From contig NC_037093.1 of assembly GCF_002994745.2 (NCBI RefSeq), positions 18,301,555-18,365,554 of the forward strand: 64,000 nt of DNA, given 5' to 3'. The stretch comes from Rosa chinensis (Eukaryota; Streptophyta; Magnoliopsida; Rosales; Rosaceae). The notes beneath the pieces are model-generated. The model did no database searches. It was not told the DNA's origin and saw only the letters and a list, made by a program, of their open reading frames with translations. The translations under genes and the position numbers were made by a program. This document shows positions 45,963 through 55,314 of this stretch, one piece after another. The number at the start of each line of letters is the position of its first letter. The first letter of the stretch is position 1.

Positions 45963-47100
45963 TAACCGAGTAACTGGTGTCTGGTTGTTTGAAACTTTGA
46001 ACAGATGTTTATCAATGCCGGAATCTTATTGGGGTACATATCCAAGTATCCAACTGGGCCTTTTCCAAGCTCGCGCTTAAACTAGGCTGGCGTCTCATGC
46101 TCGACGTCGGTGCAATCCCCTCCGTCTTCCTTGCCCTCGGCGTCTTAGCCATGCCGGAATCCCCTCGCTGGCTCGTCATGCAAGGCCGCCTCGGCGACGC
46201 CAAGAAAGTCCTCGACCGAACCTCAGACTCCATGGAAGAGTCCAAACTCCGACTCACCGACATCAAAGAGGCCACCGGAATCCTCAAACACTGCAACGAC
46301 GACGTCGTTCAAGTCCCAAAACGCAGCCACGGAGAAGACGTCTGGAAAGAGCTCATCCTCCGCCCCACCCCCGCCGTCCGTCACATTCTCATCACTGCCG
46401 TCGGTATACACTTCTTCCAACAAGCCTCCGGCATCGACGCCGTCCTTTTGTACAGCCCGAGAATCTTCAAAAAGGCCGGAATAAAGTTCAAGACCAAACT
46501 CCTTATCGCCACCATAGCCGTCGGATCCGTTAAGACTCTCTTCATCCTCGTCGCAACGTTTCTCCTGGACAGGATAGGACGCTGTCCTTTGCTTCTCAGC
46601 AGCGTAGCAGGGATGATAGCCTCACTCGGCTGTCTCGGTTTCGGCCTCACCATCATCGACCACAGCGACGAGAAGATCATGTGGGCCATTGTTCTCTGCA
46701 TCAGCATGGTCTTATTCTACGTAGCGTTCTTCTCCATCAGAATGGGCCCCATCACTTGGGTCTACAGCTCCGAGATCTTCCCGTTAAAGCTACGCGCCCA
46801 GGGGTGTAGTATCGGAGTCACCGTCAACAGAGTCGTGAGTGGAATCCTCTCAATGACTTTTATATCCCTGTACAAGGCCATAACTATCGGCGGAGCCTTC
46901 TTTCTTTTCGCCAGAATTGCGACAGTTGGCTGGGTGTTCTTATACACAATGCTGCCGGAGACACGGGGGAGAACCCTTGAAGATATGGAGGTTCTTTTTG
47001 GGAAGTTCCACAAGTGGAAAGAGGCCAATGCTCTGCTCAAGAATAAGCGTGCCAATCCTAATAGTAACGAGAACGACACCGGCAACGGTGGTCAGGTTCA

Positions 47101-47101
<1 letters not shown>

Positions 47102-47145
<44 letters not shown>
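47102..47145. repeat. (TA)n microsatellite, left flank of element A2
   Basis: About 44 bp, starting directly after the CAG codon of the broken transporter. Confidence 0.95.
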
Positions 47146-47146
<1 letters not shown>

Positions 47147-47518
47147 GGGCGAGTTCTAGAGAGGACGTCCGCACTTTCGCTAAAGTGCGGACGGCGACGC
47201 AGCCGGCTGTTCCAGGCAGCGACGGCGGCGTGGAGCTTGCCAGACGGAGGCCAGAGGCTTCCCAGACGCGTCTGGACAGCGATTGAAGTCGGAGCAGGTC
47301 GGGTTGTAGGTTTCTGGGCGGCGACCCGACCTGCAACTGCAACCGGACATGCAGCGCTGCAACCTCGTCTCCGGCGACTCCACCCGACTGCAGACAGGTC
47401 CGTCCGACCCCTGGCCTCCGTCCGGCATGCTCCGCCGCTCCTTCGCGCCCCGAGCCGAGCTGCTGCATCGCCGTCCGCACTTTAGCGAAAGTGCGGACGT
47501 CCGCTCTCGATCCTCTCC

Positions 47519-47519
<1 letters not shown>
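47146..47519. mobile_element. GC-rich palindrome-ended element A2 embedded in (TA)n
   Basis: 374-bp core. Both ends have GAGGACGTCCGC or GAGCGGACGTCCGC followed by the palindrome GCACTTTCGCTAAAGTGC, then GGACGGCGA; the terminal inverted repeats are about 55 bp. The interior aligns with A1 in inverse orientation (shared blocks around GTGGAGTCGCCGG and CCGCCCAGAAACC). No transposase. The TA tracts on both sides are the only target repeats. Confidence 0.85.

Positions 47520-47606
<87 letters not shown>
47520..47606. repeat. (TA)n microsatellite, right flank of element A2
   Basis: 87 bp of TA, joined to the TTAGTAGAGAAGAAG flank, which corresponds to the short TA run at 42887-42899 in the intact copy. 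Confidence 0.95.
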
Positions 47607-47609
<3 letters not shown>

Positions 47610-48052
47610 TAGAGAAGAAGAAGCTCAACCTTTCGTCTGAAAATCTTTGTATGCGTGCGGATTATATGCAACCGGCACATACAAAAGCTTAAATTTTTAT
47701 CAGAAGGAAAATGGTACAAGAATGGTTCATGGCTCGGCCCTTACGAGGAGAAATATCAAATGCAATGAAGAAAACAAAGTTTTACATGCGTATTCATTGT
47801 ACAAGGTCGTGCTTGACATTTGCTTACCATTTGTAGTTTTTTTTATTTTTTCCTCTTTTGGTGACTCGTGAGACTGTATCTCAGAAACTAGCAATAATAG
47901 TAGTCATGAATGAATTATCATGAATGTGTGTTCAGATCATGAATGAATATTATCAATTTTTAACTTGTAACCGAAAAAAAAAATTATCAATTTTTTAACT
48001 AATGTCTCTAAGATCGGGACAAAAATTTGTATGGACCTAAATATTTGATAAC
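47607..48052. other. 3' flank of the paralogue, left of the copia insertion
   Basis: Collinear with the 3' flank of the intact gene from 42897 to about 43335. Ends in ATTTGATAAC, whose last five bases are the copia target duplication. Confidence 0.85.
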
Positions 48053-48270
48053 TGTTTTAGAGAAACTGAATTTGAGAGGAATTTGCTATGTATTCTCATT
48101 GATAATAGGGGCCTCTTTATATAGAGGATTACAATACATAGAATCTCAATCGTACAAGGAAAGTAATCGTACATTGAATAGGAATCTAGATCCTTCTAAT
48201 TTAACCCTATTACCACTAGGTCAAGTAACCCAGAGTTTGGGCTAAACACAAATATAGATATCCTTAAACA
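48053..48270 (-). repeat. LTR of copia copy 2 (3' LTR)
   Basis: 218 bp; preceded by target duplication ATAAC. Contains a TATA-like TTTATATAGAGG in antisense view. Confidence 0.95.
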
Positions 48271-48461
48271 CTCCCCCTTGTGTTGTCCAAAAGTGGTGCT
48301 TCTCTCGTTGCCTCGTTAAAAACCTTGCCGAGTAACAAAAACCCAGTGGGACAAAAATAACCTCGGTCGAAGGGGAAAAAGAGCACAACACACCCTTCAC
48401 GTTTCAAGCTGAACATGTAGACATCTCCCCTGATGTCTGCGCCTCCCCTTGATGACTACAA

Positions 48462-50378
48462 TCATGGGAGTTCAGATAATTTCCGCAAGCCAATTCTCGC
48501 CACATGTTTCTCGAACGTGGATTTGGGCAATGACTTAGTAAACAAGTCTGCCTCATTGTCCTCAGATCGAACTTGGTTTACTTTGATCTTGAGGAGCTTC
48601 TGTTGTTGTTGATTGTAGAAGAATTTAGGTGATATATGCTTGGTGTTGTCGCCTTTGATGTAGCCTTGCTTCATTTGTTCAATGCAAGCAGCATTATCCT
48701 CATAAATGCTCGTTGGCTCATCTGTGATAGACTTCAAACCACAATTACTTCGAATATGCGTAACTATGGATCGAAGCCATATACATTCACGAACTGCTTC
48801 GTGAAGAGCAATAATCTCTGCATGATTCGAAGAGGTGGCGACTAAGGTCTGCTTTGTAGACCTCCAAGATATCGCGGTTTTTCCCATGGTGAAAACATAA
48901 CCAGTTTGGGAGCGACCTTTGTGTGGGTCAGAGAGGTACCCAGCATCAGCAAAACCTTCCAAAACACTTATATCATTTTAGGATGGGGAGAGGGAACGCA
49001 GTCCACCATGTGTGGCGTCCCTGGCACTTGATGGGTCCAAATCCATCTTCTCTCTGAAGGGATAGAACAAGCCCATATCGATCGTATCACTTAGGTATCG
49101 AAAGATATCTTTAACACCAGTCCAATGACGTCGTGTAGGCGCAGAGCTATATCTAGCTAGCAAGTTCACAGCGAATGAGATATCCGGTCTTGTGCATTGT
49201 GCTAAGTACAATAATGCGCCTATTGCACTTAGGTAGGGCACTTCTGCCTCTAGCACTTCTTCATCGTCATCTTTTGGACGAAATTGATCTTTCTTTGGAT
49301 CAAGACTACGGACGACCATTGGGGTGCTTGAAGGCTTAATCTTATCAGTGTTGAAACGCCTAAGCATCTTTTGGGTATAAGCTGATTGATGAATCAGGAT
49401 ACCATCTCTACGGTGCTCAAGTTCTAAACCGAGGCAAAACCGTGTTTTCCCAAGATCTTTCATCTCAAACTCGGATTTCAAGTGTTCAGCGGTTTCCCTT
49501 AACTCTTTAAGGGTGCCAATTATGTTCATGTCATCGACATAAACCGCTACTATTGCAAATCCGGAACTTGTCCCTTTTATGAACACACATGGGCATAGTT
49601 CATTGTTGACATATCCCTTTCCAATCAAGTAGTCACTTAGACGGTTATACCACATCCATCCGGATTGTTTCAATCCATATAGTGAGCGTTTCAATCTAAT
49701 TGCAAACGCGCTCCGTGGTTTAGAGCCACTTGATTTGGGTAACTGAATTCCGTCTGGAATCTTCATGTATATCTCTGTATCTAGATCCCCATATAGATAC
49801 GCAGTAACCACATCCATAAGCTGCATGTTCAGTTTTTCGGAAACCACCAAACTGATAAGGTAGCGGAACGTTATGACGTCCATTACGGGAGAATATGTCT
49901 CCTCGTAGTCGATTCCAGGGCGTTGTGAGAAACCTTGCGCCACAAGGTGAGCTTTGTACCTTACAATCTCATTTTTCTCATTACGCTTTCTAACGAATAC
50001 CCATTTGTGACCAACTGGTTTGGTGTTGGGCGGTATTGGCACAACTGGTCCGAATACCTTTCTTTTCGCTAGAGAATCAAGTTCTGCCTGGATCGCATCT
50101 TTCCACTTTGGCCAATCGGCTCTACGTTGACATTCATCAACGGAGCGTGGTTCGATGTCATCGGTCTCAATAATCTCACGCGCCACTGAATACGCGAAGA
50201 CATCATCAATGATGATGGAGTTTCTTTCCCACGTCCCATGTACACTAGTGTAATTAACAGAGATCTCTACGTTCTCAGGGATAGGTTCTGACAATGAGGC
50301 GTCCCCCAAAGATGTCTCTTGGACATAACCATAATCCGGAACATTATCATGGGACGGATTTTGAGTATCGATGATCAA
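48462..50378 (-). pseudogene. Reverse transcriptase and RNase H of copia copy 2
   Basis: From the 50378 side: HKWVFVRKRNEKNEIVRYKA, LVAQGF, VVTAYLYGDLDTEIYMKIP, LYGLKQSGWMWYNRL, the catalytic VYVDDMN, and YLSAIGALLYLAQCTRPDIS. Then RNase H: ADAGYLSDPHKGRSQTGY, SNHAEIIALHEAVRECIW, YEDNAACIEQMKQGYIKGD and LFTKSLPKS. One in-frame stop (a Gln codon changed to TAA, about 48976) separates the two parts, and another (Lys codon to TAG, about 50408) cuts them from the integrase. Apart from these the domains read through and look full-length. Confidence 0.9.
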
Positions 50379-50405
50379 AAGATTTGTTTGTGCCTCGTTC
50401 GCTCT

Positions 50406-52365
50406 CTATCTAGGGCGAGTATCCTTCGAACCAATCGATCTACCGCGCTTTCTTGCGGGACCTGCGGCCATAGATGCCACATCATTGCCATGTTGGGCAA
50501 TGGCGCCATCTCCTGGTGTCACAGGAGAGGCGTGATGTCCAGTATTTGGGACATCGATCCTTGCAAGCACGTTTGCAGCAGGTATGTGTGATCTCATCAC
50601 TTTGGGAACATCAAAAAACGCATCAGGCAGAGTGTCTGCTACGTTCTGGAGCTCGATTATTCTTCGCACTTCAAGTTCGGACTGTGCGGTACGGGGATCG
50701 AGATGAGACATAGTGGGGACAGACCACGACAATTCCTGTCGTTCCTGTTGAACATATGTGTTCTTATCTCCCCCTAACGATGGGAAGACTGTCTCATCAA
50801 AGTGACAATCAGCAAATCTAGCGGTAAAGAGATCGCCTGTCAAGGGTTCAAGGTAGCAGACTATCGCTGGAGATTCATATCCAACATAAATGCCCATTCG
50901 TCGTTGTGGACCCATCTTAGTACGCTGTGGCGGCGTAATAGGCACACCCAAAGATGCGTAAGTGCGAGATATCAGGCTCGTATCCAGTCACTAGCTGTAA
51001 CGCAGAGTAAGATTGGGTGGCAGTGGGTCGTAGACGAATTAGCGTCGTTGCATGCAATATTGCATATCCCCAAGCAGAAACAGGGAGATTGGTGCGCATA
51101 ACCAATGTCCGTGCTATCATCTGTAGTCGTTTGATAGCGGCTTCTGCGAGACCATTTTGGGTATGAACATGGGGAACTGGATGCTCTACATCAATCCCCA
51201 GTGACATGCAATAGTCATCGAATGTCTTCGATGTAAACTCCCCAGCATTATCAAGTCGAATTGACTTAATAGGATGGTCAGGGTAGTGAGCCCGTAGACG
51301 GATAATCTGGGCTAGGAGTTTAGCATAAGCAGCATTTCGAGTGGACAGTAGCGCGACATGTGACCAGCGTGTCGATGCATCAACCAATACCATAAAGTAT
51401 TTAAAAGGTCCGCATGGTGGTTGAATTGGTCCACAGATAACCCCTTGGATCCTCTGTAAGAACAGAATGAGTATTTTGGGATCCTTTGCGTAGGACGATC
51501 TCGGTCCTAATTTCCAGAACGAACAGGCTTTGCAGAAAGAGCGAGGGGCCTTAGAAGCAACCAATGAGGATTTTGGTTGGGCCTGAGCGTCTATAGCGCT
51601 ATTAGAAGCAAAGTGTGTGACTACATCTCCCATTATGGCGTTAGAGCCATGGAAATTGGTGTGTGTGGCGTCATGGCCACTAGGAGGAACAACCATGGCG
51701 TTATGCTCATGGTTGGCGCCATTAATGGCATCACCACATGGGACTTGGGCGGCCCTATGGCGCCCCAAGACGGCTACAGCTCCAGATGCTGCAATTGTTG
51801 CGGTCTTGCTAAGTCCTGGAATCAATTTTCGATTCTTGCTTCTTCTCACTCTAAAGAATGGATGTCCGTGTGAAGTCTTTAGTATACGGAGCATCATATC
51901 ACGACCAGGATGTCCTAGTCGGTCATGCCAAAGCCAATATGTGTCTGAATCCAAGAGATCTTCTCTTATGACATTATTGGATTCAATAGGTCGAATTGTA
52001 GTGACATAAAGTCCACTAGATTGACACATAAGCTTTTCTAAGATGCGCTTTCTTCCGCAATCATTAGAGGTAATGCAAAGGAATTCTATTCCGTTCTCAC
52101 TATGCGCATGGAATCCGTTGGCTCTAATATCTTTAAAGCTCAATAAGGTTCGATTCGCCTTAGGAGCGTAGAGAGTTTCAGTGACTTTAATCAAGGTGCC
52201 ATTGGGCAAAAGGAATTGGGCCATTCCATGTCCTTGAACTAAACTTGATGGCCCAGCCATCGTAGTCACAGATGAATATGTAGGCAACATCTCCAAGAAT
52301 AATTGCCTATGTCGTAGAATGGTGTGCGTAGTCGCACTATCCGCAAGACATTGAAGTTCATCCAT
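50406..52365 (-). pseudogene. Protease and integrase of copia copy 2
   Basis: Opens MDELQCLADSATTHTI, where DSATT is the protease active site. The integrase zinc finger follows (WHDRLGHPG…FCKACSFWKLG), then the catalytic core with VDASTRWS, IRLDNAGEF and NGLAEAAIKRLQ, the DDE set, and a C-terminal GYESP/FADCHFDE region. Near 50945 an 11-bp stretch present in copy 3 is missing. It lies between two GGCAC words, which points to deletion between short repeats, and it shifts the frame. Confidence 0.9.
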
Positions 52366-52726
52366 TCCTAAAAGAAAAGCTCGTAATTAAAAAAAGGAGT
52401 CATAAAGAAAAGAACTCAACTTTTATTAATAAGCCAAACGGAATTACATCATCGTTTCTTTAACCAAAGGAAATCTAATCCAATAAACTAGTTAATGCAA
52501 AACAATGGTAGTCGTCTAACTCCTTTCGGTAATTCCAATGTAAATGTGACCAGGTGAGTAGAGAGATGTCGGTGGAGCGAGGCTCACTTAAGTACCACTG
52601 ATCTCAAAACCTTCCTAGACATCACACTCACATTGCATGCGCCTACTTTGAAGAAAGACTAATAGCATTGGCATCTACTACAAATATAATATGGCAATTG
52701 CCCACATCTCTTGGAAATAGAAAGAC
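52366..52726 (-). other. Gag-pol spacer of copia copy 2, possible intron
   Basis: About 360 nt between the gag stop and the protease. On the minus strand it ends GAGCTTTTCTTTTAG|GAATG, a pyrimidine tract and AG just like a 3' splice site. It contains several GTGAGT/GTAGGC-type donor words, all downstream of the gag stop. The same spacer is present in copies 1 and 3. Confidence 0.6.
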
Positions 52727-53962
52727 TTAATCAAAATCGCCAGTTTCTGGGTCTTGATCCTTGTAGTCTTCCACCCTTAGATCGAGATCTCCATCTTGAT
52801 CTTCTTGTTCCATGTAATGTGCCTCCCTTGCTTCACGATACATCTTGTATGCGTTTGCAACATTCTGGGATGCAGTACACTTCTTTGCCCAATGTCCACT
52901 TAATCCACATCTGAGACAAGCATCATTATGGTCAGATTCCCTTGATCGAGGCGCTCTGGGGGCGTTTTGTAGACGGTTATTGCCTTTGGTGGCGTTACCA
53001 CCATAACCGGAGGCTTGGCCTCTCTCTCTCTTTACACGTTTACCTCCACGGTTCCGTGTACGCCTATCTTGGCGATTTCCTTCCTCTTTAGGGCGAGAAT
53101 ATGGACCAGAACGTCCAAAATTATCCCTACTCTTAGGGTTTCGCTCCTTGCGTCCTCCCTTGGGGGCGCGACTATAATTAGACTCCGGAATTGACTTGGT
53201 TCCCACGGGTCTAGAGTTATAGTTCTTCACAAGTATGTTGTCGTGCTTTTCAGCTACGTTCATGGCGCCAATTAGCTCATGAAATCTTGTGATGCGTCTA
53301 GCATTGACATCAATTCGATAGTTTTTGGCTATCATCAATGCAGAGACGGGGAAGGTGGAGAGAGTCTTCTCGATCAACATCGTATCAGTGATGTTCTGCC
53401 CACAGAATTCCATCATAGACTTGATACGAAGTGCTTCTGAATTGTAGTCCAGTACAGACTTGAAATCACAGAAGCGGAGGCTATGCCATCTCACTTCTAA
53501 GTCTGGAAGCAGGGAATCACGGACGTTGCCAAAACGCTGCTCGAGTTCCACCCATAGTTTTCTTGGGTCTTCCTCATTGAGGTACTCATTTTGGAGCGCG
53601 TCATTCATGTGCCTTATCATGAGAATGATGGCTTTAGCTTCATTCGCCTCTCTCGTAGCTCTATTTGCTTCAAAAGCAGCAGCTTGTTGAGGAGTACGTA
53701 CGTCCTGACTTGGCTCTTGGATCGTACTTAGGATCCCATCAGGCTTAAGATGCTGGCGCACATCACGGACCCACTTGTGGTATCCTGCGCCTGTTGTCTC
53801 TAGTGGAGCAAAGCTCAACTTGTTCAGGTTATTCATCCTGAAAAACAACAAGAAAATAGGGTTAGTTTCGGAGCGAAGAAGGCTACCATGAAAAACTATA
53901 TAATTTCTGAGCGTAGTCGCTTCCAAGAAATTAGGGATTTTTCTGAGCGTAGTCGCTTCCAA
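52727..53962 (-). CDS. Gag polyprotein of copia copy 2
   Basis: 411-residue open frame, MEATTLRKIPNF… to …DPETGDFD-stop. It has the copia capsid blocks GYHKWVRDVRQHL (~55-70), RHMNDALQNEYL and LWVELEQRFGNVRDSLLPD. A basic, Gly/Arg-rich linker follows, then a CCHC zinc knuckle CLRCGLSGHWAKKC near residue 350. It forms the virus-like particle and packages element RNA. The frame is undamaged. An internal Met (FFRMNNLNKL) may be the true start, since it matches the start context of the shorter copy 1 gag. Confidence 0.9.
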   Translation of the reverse strand: MEATTLRKIPNFLEATTLRNYIVFHGSLLRSETNPIFLLFFRMNNLNKLSFAPLETTGAGYHKWVRDVRQHLKPDGILSTIQEPSQDVRTPQQAAAFEANRATREANEAKAIILMIRHMNDALQNEYLNEEDPRKLWVELEQRFGNVRDSLLPDLEVRWHSLRFCDFKSVLDYNSEALRIKSMMEFCGQNITDTMLIEKTLSTFPVSALMIAKNYRIDVNARRITRFHELIGAMNVAEKHDNILVKNYNSRPVGTKSIPESNYSRAPKGGRKERNPKSRDNFGRSGPYSRPKEEGNRQDRRTRNRGGKRVKRERGQASGYGGNATKGNNRLQNAPRAPRSRESDHNDACLRCGLSGHWAKKCTASQNVANAYKMYREAREAHYMEQEDQDGDLDLRVEDYKDQDPETGDFD

Positions 53963-54936
53963 GAAAATCCGATTCCAAGAGGGGTTTTGGATTAGATCGA
54001 AACGATGATGTATGTGGTCGATCGTTTTCTTCTCAACAAACTCTAAGTTTGGAGGACTCTACAAGCTCCAAGCTTGGAGTGAGCACGAACCCCCACAGTT
54101 CGGCTATTGGTCTCCCCTATGAAGAAGAAAAGGGGGTAGAAGAAGGGATGTTGGAAGTCCCCGAGAAAAGAAGAAGAAATTAAAAAAAAACTTCAAAAAC
54201 GGGAACTTTTAGAAAAGTTTACCTTGAAAAATAGCCGGAAATCTTGACCGGAAAAGTCTTTGAAGATGGCCGAAAAGTGGCCGGAAACTGGTGGCCGGAG
54301 GTCGCCGGAAAAGTGGCAGGAGCTAGGCAGGGTTGCTGCAGGGGCTGTGCAAGAGGTGTGAAGAGGTTGTGCAGGGGCTGTGCAGGGCTGGCAGGCAGAT
54401 GCTCGGCAGGTGCTAGGCAGCTGTCGGCAGATGCAGGCACAAGGGTGCACAGGTGCCGGCAGGTGCTCGGCAGGTGTCGGCGGGGGCAGGCGCAGGGGTG
54501 CGCAGGGTTCGGTAGGTCTCGGCAGCTCTCGGCAGGCGCAGGGGTGCGCAGGGTTGCTGCAGGGGTGCGCAGGGTTAGGCAGGTCTCGGCAGGTGTCTCG
54601 GCAGCTCTCGGCAAGAGGCTTGCAGAGGCTGTCGGCAGGTCTCGGCAGCTCTCGGCAGGAGGCTTGCAGGGGTTGTCGGCAGGTCTCGGCAGATGCAGGC
54701 ACAAGGCTCGGCAGATCTCGGCAGCTGCTCGGCAGGGCTCGCAGGGGCAGGCACAAGGCAGGGGCCGGTTTGATTTTTCCGACGGCCGGTTCAGGGGTTT
54801 TCCGGCCGGTTCCGGTGGTTCCGCCGCCGGTTCTGGGCTCCTTGGGAGTAGGGCTTCGATATGTGGGGCGGTGGTTGCATGATTTTGGAGGTTACGAAAT
54901 TAGGGTTTTCAGGGTTAGGGCTTCGTGCTGATAACG
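53963..54936 (-). repeat. Leader of copia copy 2 with CTGCCGAG repeats
   Basis: Next to the primer-site end, 54310-54770 is an irregular array of CTCGGCAG, GGTGTCGGCAG and GCAGGGGCTGTGCAGG words (plus strand); in the element RNA this reads as C-rich CTGCCGAG repeats. Closer to gag, GAGCGTAGTCGCTTCCAAG is repeated twice (53910-53965). Cys/Pro-rich open frames across the array on the sense strand are by-products of the repeats. Confidence 0.8.
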
Positions 54937-55154
54937 TGTTTTAGAGAAACTGAATTTGAGAGGAATTTGCTATGTATTCTCATTGATAATAGGGGCCTCT
55001 ATATATAGAGGATTACAATACATAGAATCTCAATCGTACAAGGAAAGTAATCGTACATTGAATAGGAATCTAGATGCTTCTAATTTAACCCTATTACCAC
55101 TAGGTCAAGTAACCTAGAGTTTGGGCCAAACACAAATAGAGATATCCTTAAACA
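54937..55154 (-). repeat. LTR of copia copy 2 (5' LTR)
   Basis: 218 bp, followed by target duplication ATAAC. Confidence 0.95.
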
Positions 55155-55314
55155 ATAACGCAATTATAGACTCCAAATTGAGTGTTTATTATACCTCTGA
55201 ACCCAAAAGTACAAATATGGATACCGTTTGTGATAAAAGTTCTTAATAAGCCATTAATTGTACGTATAATTTTGGTCTAATAGTGAGGCAATGTTTATAT
55301 TTGCATTTAAAACA
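55155..55314. other. 3' flank of the paralogue, right of the copia insertion
   Basis: Collinear with 43331-43490 downstream of the intact gene; homology stops at the TTTAAAACAT near 55314, which is the right limit of the tandem duplication. Confidence 0.85.

Larger units (their letters stand above)
44252..47101 (+). pseudogene. Broken tandem paralogue of the polyol transporter
   Basis: Exon 2 (44252-44598, same 347 bp and splice borders) and exon 3 (46005-47101) are about 95% alike to the intact gene. Defects: (1) exon 1 and its promoter are absent. Just upstream is a stray fragment, CCAAGACGACCTCCAT, identical to an internal part of exon 2. (2) An 8-bp insertion (AAGTATCC, about 46044-46051) shifts the frame to a stop at 46083-46085. 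(3) The last seven codons and the stop are replaced by (TA)n and element A2. (4) Substitutions hit conserved sites: DRIGRC for DRIGRR, and Arg for the Gly before MGPITW. The long frame from 46097 could encode only a protein lacking the first six helices, so I regard it as dead. Confidence 0.88.
48053..55154 (-). mobile_element. Ty1-copia retrotransposon copy 2 (complete, recently inserted)
   Basis: LTRs 48053-48270 and 54937-55154 (218 bp each, TGTTTTAGAG…CCTTAAACA) differ at about five positions. The flanks are perfect ATAAC duplications (48048-48052 and 55155-55159). The purine tract (minus AAGGGGGAG) abuts the left LTR. The putative primer-site context (minus TTATCAGCACGAAGCCC) abuts the right LTR. 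Order on minus: leader with CTGCCGAG repeats, gag, spacer, protease, integrase, reverse transcriptase, RNase H. Three pol lesions are visible (an 11-bp deletion and two stop codons), so it needs proteins from elsewhere to move. Confidence 0.96.

Noticed and set aside
46097..47485. 462-residue frame in the second transporter copy
   Set aside because: It begins after a frameshift, lacks the first half of the carrier, and its tail is (Ile-Tyr)n plus element A2 sequence. It is a pseudogene frame, not a gene.
54244..54760. Possible CRISPR-like array because of short repeated words
   Set aside because: Repeats are irregular in length and spacing, lack uniform spacers, and sit in a plant retroelement leader.
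54193..54882. Cys/Pro-rich and Gly/Arg-rich frames in the copia leader
   Set aside because: They are translations of the CTGCCGAG repeat array, occur on both strands, and change with repeat number between copies.
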